From: Burkholderiaceae bacterium | GTDB lineage: Bacteria; Pseudomonadota; Gammaproteobacteria; Burkholderiales; Burkholderiaceae | NCBI GenBank assembly: GCA_022701965.1 | Contig: JAKONL010000074.1 | Span: 1 to 8,832 of the forward strand | Length of the DNA stretch: 8,832 nucleotides | Direction: 5' to 3' | Part shown: in pieces, positions 1 to 6,143 of the stretch | How the letters are laid out: each line of letters begins with the position of its first letter | How positions within the stretch are numbered: position 1 is the stretch's first letter | Translations under genes and position numbers: made by a program | Notes under the pieces: generated by a model | Databases searched by the model: none | What the model was told of the DNA's origin: nothing | Seen by the model: only the letters and a program-made list of their open reading frames with translations

Positions 1-1135
1 CGGCCTTGGCCGCGGCGTCCTTGGCCTTGGGTGCGTTGCGCTGGTTGTACTGGTCGGTGCCGGCGGTCGAATAGAACGGCGAGCCCTTCGGGAAGTGGTT
101 GCCCTCGGCGACGAAGAAGCGCGTGTCGCCGAAGCCGGCGGCCAGCATCTCGCCCTCGCCCAGCGCGATCTGGATCGCCTGGCGCATCGGCTGGCTGGCG
201 GCAACGCCTTCCTTGGTGTTGAGCACCAGGTACGGAAAGCCGAAGGCCGGCGTCATGATCGGCACGGTCTTGCCGGCAGCCTTCTCAAGCCGCGTGAGCG
301 CCTCGACCGGCAGCAGGTCGGCGAAGTCGTACTGGCCGGCCAGCGCGCCCTCGACGCGGGTGCTGGCGTTGGGCACCGGCACGAAGCGCAGTTCTTCGAT
401 GGAAGCCTCGCGCTTGCCGCCGTAGCCGTTGGCCGGTTCCTTGCGCGCGCTGTACTTGTCGAAGCGGCCGAGCAGCACGTATTGGTCGGGCTTGCGTTCC
501 TTGAAGCGGTACGGGCCGGTGCCGACGAAATCCTTCAGCGGCGTCGCGATCGACTCCTTGGCCATGATGGCCGCCATGCCGCTCGGCAGCGCGAGTTGGG
601 CCGGCAGCGGCGCATACGGCTCTTTCAGGACCAGCGTGACGGCCAGCGGACCCGCGGCCTTCAGGCTGTCCACGACCTTGCCCAGCGCCTTGCCGCGCGG
701 CGACTGCTCGATCCAGCGCTGCAGGCTGGCGACGACGTCGTCGGCGTTGAGTTCGCGGCCGCTGTGCAGCATCACGCCCTTGCGCAGCGCGATGGTGTAG
801 GTCTTGCCGTCGGCGGAGATCTTCGGCATCGACTCGGCCAGCATCGGCACCACGTTCCACTTGGCATCGAAGGTGTAGAGCGGCTCGTAGACGTGCTGCA
901 TGATCGTTCCGACCAGGTCGGCGGTCGACGCCATCGGGTCGAGCGTCTGCGGCTCGGCGACCATCGCCAGCGTGGCGAAGGTGCGCGGCGTCTGCGCCTG
1001 CGCGAAGGGCGCGGCGAGCGGCAGCGCGGCGCTCAGGGCGACGGCTGCAACGGCGCCGAACAGGTTGCGCCTGCCGGCGTGCGACGGCGAGGGCAGGCTG
1101 CGGGAAAAGGCGTTGCGGAACATCGGGCGGGACAT
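1..1135 (-). CDS. ABC transporter substrate-binding protein, family 5 (peptide/nickel type), 3' end off window
   Basis: Periplasmic solute-binding protein of the SBP_bac_5 (DppA/OppA-like) family, which captures peptides or other small solutes for an ABC importer. The window holds 378 codons from the start; family members are usually about 500-540 residues, so roughly 70% is present and the C-terminus lies beyond base 1. The N-terminus has a basic stretch with twin arginines (GRRNLFG, residues 21-27), a hydrophobic core (about 28-45) and a likely signal peptidase site after AQA (45-47), so export by Sec or possibly Tat. Family features follow: AEPQTLDP (60-67), the YEPLY segment (84-88), LRKGVMLHSGRELNADDVVASLQRW-like block (118-141), GTGPYRF (205-211), and the NAPKAKDAAAKA segment at the edge, which matches the region before the usual AGY motif. 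The start at 1135 is chosen for an AAGGAG six bases upstream; M5 (1123) is the alternative. It is divergent from ridA. Partner permease and ATPase genes would lie outside the window. Substrate unknown. Confidence 0.93.
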   Translation of the reverse strand, partial: MSRPMFRNAFSRSLPSPSHAGRRNLFGAVAAVALSAALPLAAPFAQAQTPRTFATLAMVAEPQTLDPMASTADLVGTIMQHVYEPLYTFDAKWNVVPMLAESMPKISADGKTYTIALRKGVMLHSGRELNADDVVASLQRWIEQSPRGKALGKVVDSLKAAGPLAVTLVLKEPYAPLPAQLALPSGMAAIMAKESIATPLKDFVGTGPYRFKERKPDQYVLLGRFDKYSARKEPANGYGGKREASIEELRFVPVPNASTRVEGALAGQYDFADLLPVEALTRLEKAAGKTVPIMTPAFGFPYLVLNTKEGVAASQPMRQAIQIALGEGEMLAAGFGDTRFFVAEGNHFPKGSPFYSTAGTDQYNQRNAPKAKDAAAKA

Positions 1136-1141
1136 GGAAAG

Positions 1142-1147
1142 CTCCTT
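1142..1147 (-). promoter_or_regulatory. Ribosome binding site of the family-5 binding protein
   Basis: Read on the minus strand this is AAGGAG, followed by six bases and then the ATG at 1135. It is the best Shine-Dalgarno match in the window and fixes the start at 1135 rather than the in-frame ATG at 1123. Confidence 0.75.
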
Positions 1148-1252
1148 CGTCGATCGGATCGGGTGAAATTAATTTTCTTTGGCCGCGACTCTGAAGCATC
1201 AAACATGCCAAATCATGAGGGAAAACCCTGGATGTGCAAGAAGTTGCTGAAA

Positions 1253-1258
1253 TAGAAT
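1253..1258 (+). promoter_or_regulatory. Candidate -10 box for ridA
   Basis: TAGAAT matches the sigma-70 -10 consensus at five of six bases and lies 35 bases before the ridA ATG, which would give a leader of about 30 bases. The best -35 at 18-base spacing is TGGATG (1229-1234), a weak three-of-six match. The AGGG-AAAA-CCCT palindrome (1218-1229) abuts that position, so a regulator bound there could influence this promoter. This is tentative. Confidence 0.3.
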
Positions 1259-1282
1259 TTCACTCTGCCTCTTCTCAACTCC

Positions 1283-1286
1283 AGGA
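1283..1286 (+). promoter_or_regulatory. Ribosome binding site of ridA
   Basis: AGGA sits seven bases before the ATG at 1294. It supports this start over an in-frame GTG at 1234, whose 20 extra residues (VQEVAEIEFHS...) do not resemble the family N-terminus and would cover the -10 candidate. Confidence 0.6.
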
Positions 1287-1293
1287 ATCCGTC

Positions 1294-1683
1294 ATGACGC
1301 TCGAATATTTCGGCAACCCGCCTACCGCTTCCGACCGCCAGGTGCGGCCGTTCTCCCCGGCCGTGCGCGCCGGCGATTTCATCTATGTCTCGGGACAGGT
1401 GCCGGTGAACGCCGAGGGCGAGCTGGTCGTCGGCGGCATCGAGGCGCAGACGCGCCAGGTGATGGAGAACATCTCGGCGGCCCTGGCACTGGCCGGCGCG
1501 ACCTTCGACGACGTCTGCAAGTCGAACTGCTGGCTGCAGGACGCGCGCGACTTCGGTGCGTTCAACCGCGTCTACATGAGCTATCTGGGTGCGGGCCGGC
1601 CGGCGCGCTCGACGACCGAGGCGCGGCTGATGATCGACGCGCGGGTCGAGGTCGACGTGATCGCGTACAAGCCCCGGGCCTGA
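1294..1683 (+). CDS. RidA/YjgF/YER057c/UK114 family protein
   Basis: A 129-residue cytoplasmic protein, the normal length for the Rid family, whose members form trimers and (RidA proper) hydrolyse reactive enamine/imine intermediates released by PLP enzymes, protecting other enzymes from damage. Visible family features: RPFSPAVRAGDFIYVSGQVPVN-type N-terminal block (residues 18-39), the SGQ turn (33-35), TRQVMENISAALALAGATFDDV (53-74), and the PARS motif with Arg105 (103-106), equivalent to the catalytic arginine of E. coli RidA, plus Glu119 near the position of E. coli Glu120. Two differences from E. coli RidA are Phe20 where it has Tyr17, and Thr107 in place of Cys107. The chain is also longer between PARS and the final strand. 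It may therefore belong to another Rid subfamily with an imine-deaminase-like role on a different substrate. It is divergent from an ABC peptide-type binding protein, which suggests a role with an imported amine or amino acid derivative (inference). It ends 13 bases before the convergent GGDEF-EAL gene. Confidence 0.93.
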   Translation: MTLEYFGNPPTASDRQVRPFSPAVRAGDFIYVSGQVPVNAEGELVVGGIEAQTRQVMENISAALALAGATFDDVCKSNCWLQDARDFGAFNRVYMSYLGAGRPARSTTEARLMIDARVEVDVIAYKPRA

Positions 1684-1699
1684 GCGCCGGCGCCGCTCA
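1681..1699. terminator. Stop-to-stop inverted repeat between convergent genes
   Basis: The 19 bases include the TGA of ridA at one end and the TGA of the minus-strand GGDEF-EAL gene at the other. They form an inverted repeat TGAGCG / CGCTCA (6 bp) around a 7-base G/C loop. Being symmetrical, it could fold in transcripts of either direction. There is no run of T on either side, so it is not a classical intrinsic terminator, and part of the symmetry arises because both genes end with TGA. Confidence 0.3.
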
Positions 1700-3349
1700 G
1701 CAGCCTTCGGCGCGACCCCACAGCGGCTCCGCCTCGAAGCCGGCGATCCATCGCGGAACGTCGCCCGGCGGCAGCGGACGGGCGATGCCGTAGCCCTGGC
1801 CCAGCGTGCAGCCAAGGTCCATCAACGCGCGTCCGTGCGCCACCGATTCGACCCCCTCGGCCACCGCCTTGCGTCCGAGCCCCTGGGCCAGCAGCAGGAT
1901 GCCCGCGACGATGGCCTGGTCCTCGGCACTGTCGAGCACGCCTCTGACGAAGGACTGGTCGAGCTTGAGCGCCGAGACCGGTAGCCGGCGCAGGTAGGTC
2001 AGCGACGAGTAGCCGGTGCCGAAGTCGTCCATCGTCACCGGCACGCCGAGCACCTTGCAGTCCTCGACGAAGTTCGCCGCCGTCGTGAAATCCTTGATGG
2101 CGGTGCTCTCCAGGATCTCCAGCTCCAGCACGCCCACGTGCAGTTGCGGGAACCGCGACAGGTGCGCCGACAGCGCCGCGATGAAATCGGGCTGCTGCAT
2201 GTGGCGTGGACTGATGTTGACGCTGATCGACGTGGAGAGGCCCTGCGCCTGCCAGTCGGCCGCCTGCCGCAGCGCCTCGCCGATCACCCAGTCTCCGATC
2301 TGCTCGATCAGTTCGTGGTCCTCGATCAGCGGGATGAAGGACGCGGGCTGCAGCAGTCCGCGCTCGGGATGCTGCCAGCGGATCAGCGCTTCCAGGCCGA
2401 TGACGTGGCCGCAACGCATGTCGACCTTGGGCTGGTAGGCGAGCCAGAACTCCTCGCGCATCAGCGCGTCGGCGATCCGCTGGCGCACGCGCATGCCCTC
2501 CTGCTCCTCCAGTGCCTGGTCGGCGTCGAAGAAATGCACCCGGCTGCCGCTCGCGCGCTTGGCGAAGAAGACCGCGTGCTGCGCATGCTGGAGCATCACC
2601 TCGGTCGGCTGCTCGCCGTAGGCCATCAGCGACACGCCGACGCTCGCGCGCACCCGCGCGAGCCGGCCCTGGAGGCGGAACGGATGCGCCAGCCGCGCCA
2701 GGATCTGCTGCAGCAGCGCCTCGCACTGCTTGCGGCTCGCGAACGACACCACCAGCGCGAATTCGTCGCCGCCCACGCGCGCGACGATCGCATCGTGCGG
2801 CACGGCCGCCTTCAGCCGACGCGCCACCTCGCGCAGCACCGCATCGCCGCCGACCGGGCCGAAACCCTCGTTGATGTCGCGGAAGCGATCGAGGTCGAGA
2901 TGGAAGACGCCCAGCAGCCGCTGCGAACCCTCGCCCACGAAGCGCATCGGCAGCTCGTCCAGCGGCGGGACGCGGTTCGGGAGCCGGGTCAGCGCGTCGT
3001 GCCGCGACAGCAGGCCCAGGCGGACGGCGCGCATCTCGCTGGCGGCCTTGCCGAAGGTCCATAGCGTGCAGCCGTCCTCCATCCGCTCGCCGCGCAGGTC
3101 GACGCGCAGTTCGGTGCCGGCGCCGGTGCGCAGCGTCACGCCTTCGCAGTCGACGGCGCCGAGCACGGGCATCGCGAGGTCGCCCGGGGCCGCGTCGGCC
3201 GAGTCGGCGTCGTGCACGTGGATGTCGTCGAAAGGCATGTCGACCAGCGCGCCCACGAGATAGCCGAGCATCTGGTGCGCCTCCTCGTCGGCCCAGACGA
3301 TCAGGCCGTCGCAGACCTTCAGGTGGCCCGCCGACACGCGCGGCGTCAT
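1697..3349 (-). CDS. PAS-like/GGDEF/EAL c-di-GMP signalling protein
   Basis: A 550-residue soluble protein with both c-di-GMP synthase (GGDEF) and phosphodiesterase (EAL) domains. Residues about 10-103 form a degenerate PAS-like sensor (CDGLIVWADEEAHQMLGY start, VTLRTGAGTELRVDL strands), with no cofactor site that I can identify. The GGDEF domain (about 112-275) begins at SRHDALTRLPNR, has DLDRFRDIN (152-160) and an intact GGDEF at 193-197; the usual GH before GD reads GP (164-165), and no RxxD inhibitory site precedes it (PHDA at 184-187). The EAL domain (about 285-540) has E320-A-L-I-R-W, N378 in VNIS, E411 in ELEILES, DDFGTGYSSL (441-450), K462 and EGVE (498-501), so the phosphodiesterase metal and substrate residues look complete. 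No membrane segments or signal peptide. The ATG at 3349 has GGAG eight bases upstream (3358-3361) and overlaps the upstream cyclase stop by ATGA, implying translational coupling. The reading frame stays open far upstream, but that part is a shadow. Net activity (synthesis or breakdown) cannot be read from sequence. Confidence 0.95.
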   Translation of the reverse strand: MTPRVSAGHLKVCDGLIVWADEEAHQMLGYLVGALVDMPFDDIHVHDADSADAAPGDLAMPVLGAVDCEGVTLRTGAGTELRVDLRGERMEDGCTLWTFGKAASEMRAVRLGLLSRHDALTRLPNRVPPLDELPMRFVGEGSQRLLGVFHLDLDRFRDINEGFGPVGGDAVLREVARRLKAAVPHDAIVARVGGDEFALVVSFASRKQCEALLQQILARLAHPFRLQGRLARVRASVGVSLMAYGEQPTEVMLQHAQHAVFFAKRASGSRVHFFDADQALEEQEGMRVRQRIADALMREEFWLAYQPKVDMRCGHVIGLEALIRWQHPERGLLQPASFIPLIEDHELIEQIGDWVIGEALRQAADWQAQGLSTSISVNISPRHMQQPDFIAALSAHLSRFPQLHVGVLELEILESTAIKDFTTAANFVEDCKVLGVPVTMDDFGTGYSSLTYLRRLPVSALKLDQSFVRGVLDSAEDQAIVAGILLLAQGLGRKAVAEGVESVAHGRALMDLGCTLGQGYGIARPLPPGDVPRWIAGFEAEPLWGRAEGC

Positions 3350-3361
3350 CGGCGGCGCTCC
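3346..3361 (-). promoter_or_regulatory. ATGA start-stop overlap with Shine-Dalgarno between the two c-di-GMP genes
   Basis: On the minus strand the upstream cyclase stop TGA (3348-3346) shares bases with the downstream ATG (3349-3347). GGAG at 3361-3358 lies eight bases before that ATG, inside the last codons of the cyclase. Ribosomes finishing the cyclase can restart directly on the GGDEF-EAL gene. Confidence 0.7.
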
Positions 3362-4833
3362 AGTCCCTGCGAGTTGTAGTGCGTGGCCTTGTCGACGTAC
3401 ATCGCCTTGTCGGCGCGCGTGAGGGTGGCGTCGAGCGGCTCGCTGCCGTCGCAGGTCGCCACGCCGATCGCTAGGCTCAGCGCGTGCCCGCTGCGTCCGG
3501 CGTAGAACTGGTTGTTGAGTTCGAGCAGCGCGAGCACGCGCTCGCGCACCACCTCGGCCCCGCGCTCGTCGGTGGCGGGCAGCAGGATGGCGAACTCGTC
3601 GCCGCCCACCCGGGCGGGCCAGGCCGGGTCGTCGACCACCTTGCCGAGCACCTCGCCGACGCGCCGCAGGATCGCGTCGCCGGCGGCATGGCCCTCCTCG
3701 TCGTTGACCTGCTTGAGACCGTTGAGGTCGATCGACAGTACCGATACCGGCCACGGCCCCTTGCGCTGAAGACGGTTGAGTTCCTCGCTGTAGAAGGTGC
3801 GGTTGCGCAGCTGGGTGAGCACGTCGTGCTTGCCGAGGTATTCGAGATACGCCTCGGCCTTCTTGCGCGCCGTGATGTCCATCAGCGACACCAGCACCAT
3901 GTCCCATTGGGCGAGATGGGCTTCGAGCACGTCGAACTGCATGTGGATGTTCACCAGTTCGCCGCTGAGCGAGTAGTTCACCACCTCGCGGTGCTGGAGC
4001 GTCCTGCCGGCCCACAGGTCCTGCAATTGCTCGGCGAACGACTCGCGCATCTCGCCGCGGAAGATGCGCGGAATGTTCTCCAGCAGCGTCTTCTTGTCCT
4101 TCGCGCCGAACATGCGCAGCGTCTCGCGGTTGACGTCGATCACGCGAATCTCCTGCATGCAGCGCGTGACGAAGTCCGGGTGCACCTTGAGGAAGGTGTT
4201 GAAGTCGCTGATGCCGCGCGCGCGGATGTCGTCGAGCAGGCGCTTGACGGCGCTGAAGTCCTCCACCCAGAGCGACACGGGCGAATGCTCGAACAGGTCC
4301 TGCGCGTAGGCGGCGCTCGCCTCGCGCTGACGTTCGGCGTGGACCTGCGCCGTGACGTCGTAGAGCGACACCATCACGCGATCCCAGGTGGCCTCGTGGC
4401 CCGGCAGCACGCGCACGTGCAGCTGCACGTCCAGCCGGCGGCCGTCGAGCGCGTAGTTGACGGTCCGGTTCTCGTAGCTCAGCACGCCGTTCCAGAGCTG
4501 CTCCATCTCGTGGATGAAGCGCCCGGCCATGTCGCCGCGGAAGATCGACGCGAGGCCGGCGACCAGCACTTCCTGCGTCGGTGCGGCGAAGAGCTCGAGC
4601 GTGGTCCTGTTGACGCGCAGCACCTGGAGCGCGGCCATGCACTGGGCGACCCGCTCCGGCTGGCCGTGCAGGTGGACGCCCAGATCCTCGACACCCTCGG
4701 CGCGCCAGCGGTCGAACAGCGCCCGCAGGCCGCTGAAGTCCTCCAGCCAGAGCGAGACGGGCGCCAGTTCGAACATGGCTTCGAAATCGTTGAGCACGGT
4801 GGATTCCATGGGAACGGGAGTGGTGGGGAACAT
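3346..4833 (-). CDS. Diguanylate cyclase with two tandem PAS-like domains
   Basis: A 495-residue cytoplasmic sensor cyclase predicted to make c-di-GMP from two GTP. Residues 21-163 and 181-323 are two copies of one PAS-like domain, each starting FE(x)xPVSLWxEDFS, followed by an RVNR/DVNR-type strand (xVNRxTLxxF), an IFRG(D/E)M helix, VNYxL, and closing with W(D)xVxVSLxDxTA. About half of the residues match over the first 32 positions. A HDVLTQLRNR linker (336-345) leads into the GGDEF domain: DLNGLKQVND (369-378), GHAAGD (381-386) and GGDEF at 410-414, so metal- and GTP-binding residues are intact and active cyclase is expected. The inhibitory RxxD site is missing (DDPA at 401-404). There are no membrane segments, so the signal sensed is intracellular; the ligand is unknown. 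The start at 4833 is 21 bases after the antiporter stop, with only a weak GGA upstream; ATG 4809 (M9) is an alternative lacking any Shine-Dalgarno. It overlaps the following GGDEF-EAL gene by ATGA. Confidence 0.95.
   Translation of the reverse strand: MFPTTPVPMESTVLNDFEAMFELAPVSLWLEDFSGLRALFDRWRAEGVEDLGVHLHGQPERVAQCMAALQVLRVNRTTLELFAAPTQEVLVAGLASIFRGDMAGRFIHEMEQLWNGVLSYENRTVNYALDGRRLDVQLHVRVLPGHEATWDRVMVSLYDVTAQVHAERQREASAAYAQDLFEHSPVSLWVEDFSAVKRLLDDIRARGISDFNTFLKVHPDFVTRCMQEIRVIDVNRETLRMFGAKDKKTLLENIPRIFRGEMRESFAEQLQDLWAGRTLQHREVVNYSLSGELVNIHMQFDVLEAHLAQWDMVLVSLMDITARKKAEAYLEYLGKHDVLTQLRNRTFYSEELNRLQRKGPWPVSVLSIDLNGLKQVNDEEGHAAGDAILRRVGEVLGKVVDDPAWPARVGGDEFAILLPATDERGAEVVRERVLALLELNNQFYAGRSGHALSLAIGVATCDGSEPLDATLTRADKAMYVDKATHYNSQGLERRR
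3865..4293 (-). repeat. PAS-like domain copy 2 (coding repeat)
   Basis: Encodes residues 181-323 of the diguanylate cyclase, the membrane-independent sensor copy nearest the GGDEF domain. Anchors matching copy 1 are PVSLW(V)EDFS, VNRETL, IFRGEM, VNYSL and VSLMDITAR. It is followed by a short helical linker (KKAEAYLEYLGKHD) of the type that transmits PAS signals to GGDEF domains. Confidence 0.85.
4345..4773 (-). repeat. PAS-like domain copy 1 (coding repeat)
   Basis: Encodes residues 21-163 of the diguanylate cyclase. It is homologous to the second copy with a regular 160-residue (480-base) offset. Shared anchors are PVSLW(L)EDFS, VNRxTL, IFRGDM, VNYAL and the VSLYDVTAQ end. The copies have diverged at DNA level, so this is an old duplication rather than a fresh repeat. 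Confidence 0.85.
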
Positions 4834-4854
4834 GCGGCGGATCCGGGCAGCCGG

Positions 4855-6114
4855 CTAGGTCGAGGGCGCCGGAACGATCGTGGCGCCCACGCGCGCTCGC
4901 GTCACCCAGTTGAAGAGCGGCGTCGCGAGCAGCGTGCTGGCGATGGCCATGAGCACGAGGATCGAGAACAGGCCCTGCTGGATCACGCCGGCCGCGAGTC
5001 CGATGTTGATGATGATGAGCTCCATCAGCCCGCGCGCGTTCATCAGCGCGCCGATGGCCATCGCATCGCGGTGGCTCTCGCCGGAAGCCCGTGCCGCCGC
5101 CCAGCAGGCGATGCCCTTGCCGCCGAAAGACGCGGCGAGGATGACGAGCGCCGCCATCATGATGCCGGGCTCGAGCAGCACGGCGAGTCGCGTGTTCAGG
5201 CCCGAGTAGACGAAGAAGATCGGCAGCAGGAAGACGACGACGAAGGGCTGCAGCTGCTCGCGCAGTTTTTGCGTCAGCGCGCCGCGCGGCAGCACGGCGC
5301 CCAGCAGAAACCCGCCGAAGACCGCGTGGATGCCGATGGCGTCCATCGCGAAGGCGCTCAGCGCGAACAGCACCAGCACCACGGCCAGCAGGGTCGAGCC
5401 CAGCGGCAGGTCGGGCTTCACGTACGCGGCGAGCCGCCCGAGAAGCCGCGAGCCGACGAAGACCATGAAGAGCGCGTAGGCCGCGCCGCCGCCGATGGCG
5501 AGATAGGCACTGCCCCAGGAGCCGCCGAAGCTCGACAGCACGATCGCCAGGATGCACCAGGCCACGGCGTCGTCGACCGCCCCCGCGGTCAGCGCGAGCG
5601 TACCGAGCGACGTGCCCGCGAGCCCGCGCTCGTGGATGATGCGCGCGAGCATCGGGAAGGCCGTGATCGCGATCGCCGCGCCGAGGAAGAGCGAGGCCTC
5701 CAGCGGCTTCACCTTGGCTGCGAACAGGCCGGGTACGGTCTGCAGCCACGGCGCCAGCGCGAAGGCCAGCACGAAAGGCACCAGGATGCCCGCGACGGAC
5801 ACCGAGGCGGCGCTGCGGATGCGGCTCCTGAAATGGTCGGCCCGGAACTCGGTCCCGACCAGGAACATGTAGAGCCCGACGCCCAGCTGCGCGGCGACGT
5901 AGAGCATGCCCAGCGTCTCCTTGGGAAAGAGCGCGCGCTGGAGCTCGGGCAGCAGCAGCCCGAACAGCGACGGGCCGAGCGCGACGCCGGCGATCATCTC
6001 GCCCACCACCTGCGGCTGGCCCAGTTTCTGCGCCAGTCTCCCCACCAGCTGGCACACCACGATGATCACCGCGATCTGCAGGAAGAAGTAAACGGAGAGC
6101 TGGGAAGTGGGCAT
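4855..6114 (-). CDS. CPA2-family cation:proton antiporter (CHX-like core)
   Basis: A 419-residue inner-membrane protein of the monovalent cation:proton antiporter-2 family, expected to exchange K+ or Na+ for protons. The chain is almost wholly hydrophobic, with about a dozen membrane segments. Family signatures: LGQPQVVGEMIAGVALGPS (31-49), LGVGLYMFLVGTEF (77-90), ITAFPMLARIIHERGL (150-165), the ion-binding acidic pair D181-D182 in AGAVDDAVAW, GGKG (331-334), and NARGLMELIIINIGL (359-373), which resembles the corresponding block of plant CHX transporters. The protein stops just after the transport core; there is no TrkA-N/RCK nucleotide-binding tail as in KefB/KefC, so it is not a glutathione-gated KefB/C channel. 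The ATG at 6114 lacks a clear Shine-Dalgarno. It starts 29 bases after the dehydrogenase stop and ends 21 bases before the cyclase start, consistent with one transcript. Transported ion not determined by sequence. Confidence 0.93.
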   Translation of the reverse strand: MPTSQLSVYFFLQIAVIIVVCQLVGRLAQKLGQPQVVGEMIAGVALGPSLFGLLLPELQRALFPKETLGMLYVAAQLGVGLYMFLVGTEFRADHFRSRIRSAASVSVAGILVPFVLAFALAPWLQTVPGLFAAKVKPLEASLFLGAAIAITAFPMLARIIHERGLAGTSLGTLALTAGAVDDAVAWCILAIVLSSFGGSWGSAYLAIGGGAAYALFMVFVGSRLLGRLAAYVKPDLPLGSTLLAVVLVLFALSAFAMDAIGIHAVFGGFLLGAVLPRGALTQKLREQLQPFVVVFLLPIFFVYSGLNTRLAVLLEPGIMMAALVILAASFGGKGIACWAAARASGESHRDAMAIGALMNARGLMELIIINIGLAAGVIQQGLFSILVLMAIASTLLATPLFNWVTRARVGATIVPAPST

Positions 6115-6143
6115 AGATCAGGCTGGAACGGCGCAGCCCGGCA

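Larger units (their letters stand above)
1136..1293. promoter_or_regulatory. Divergent intergenic control region, binding-protein gene / ridA
   Basis: This is the only sizeable non-coding stretch in the window and is visibly AT-richer than the genes on either side. It must hold the promoters for both divergent genes. Elements seen: a perfect palindrome AAATTAATTT at 1166-1175, about 30 bases upstream of the binding-protein ATG; an interrupted palindrome AGGG-AAAA-CCCT at 1218-1229; GCAT-caaac-ATGC style symmetry near 1197-1209; and a TAGAAT hexamer at 1253-1258. Either palindrome could be an operator, but neither matches a regulator site that I can name. I see no convincing -35/-10 pair for the minus-strand gene. 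Confidence 0.5.

Noticed and set aside
1..35. Repeated CCTTGG/GGCC units at the left edge, resembling a short DNA repeat
   Set aside because: They encode the Lys-Ala-rich stretch NAPKAKDAAAKA, which is normal for this region of family-5 binding proteins; the repetition reflects AAG/GCC codon use.
95..1255. Plus-strand and alternative minus-strand open frames across the left 1.2 kb
   Set aside because: They are shadows of the ABC binding-protein gene, whose frame runs off the left edge and gives clear SBP_bac_5 motifs; the shadow translations have none.
1213..1815. A minus-strand open frame antisense to ridA
   Set aside because: It runs through the ridA coding region and the intergenic promoter, has biased composition and no family resemblance.
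2138..3064. A 308-codon plus-strand open frame opposite the GGDEF-EAL gene
   Set aside because: His/Arg/Gln-rich translation with no recognisable domain; it is antisense to a complete GGDEF-EAL coding sequence.
3350..6055. Upstream continuation of the GGDEF-EAL frame, which would give a 1452-residue protein
   Set aside because: The extension is Arg/Ala/Gly-rich and overlaps two well-supported genes in another frame. The ATG at 3349 has a Shine-Dalgarno and an ATGA junction, and the domain content begins there.
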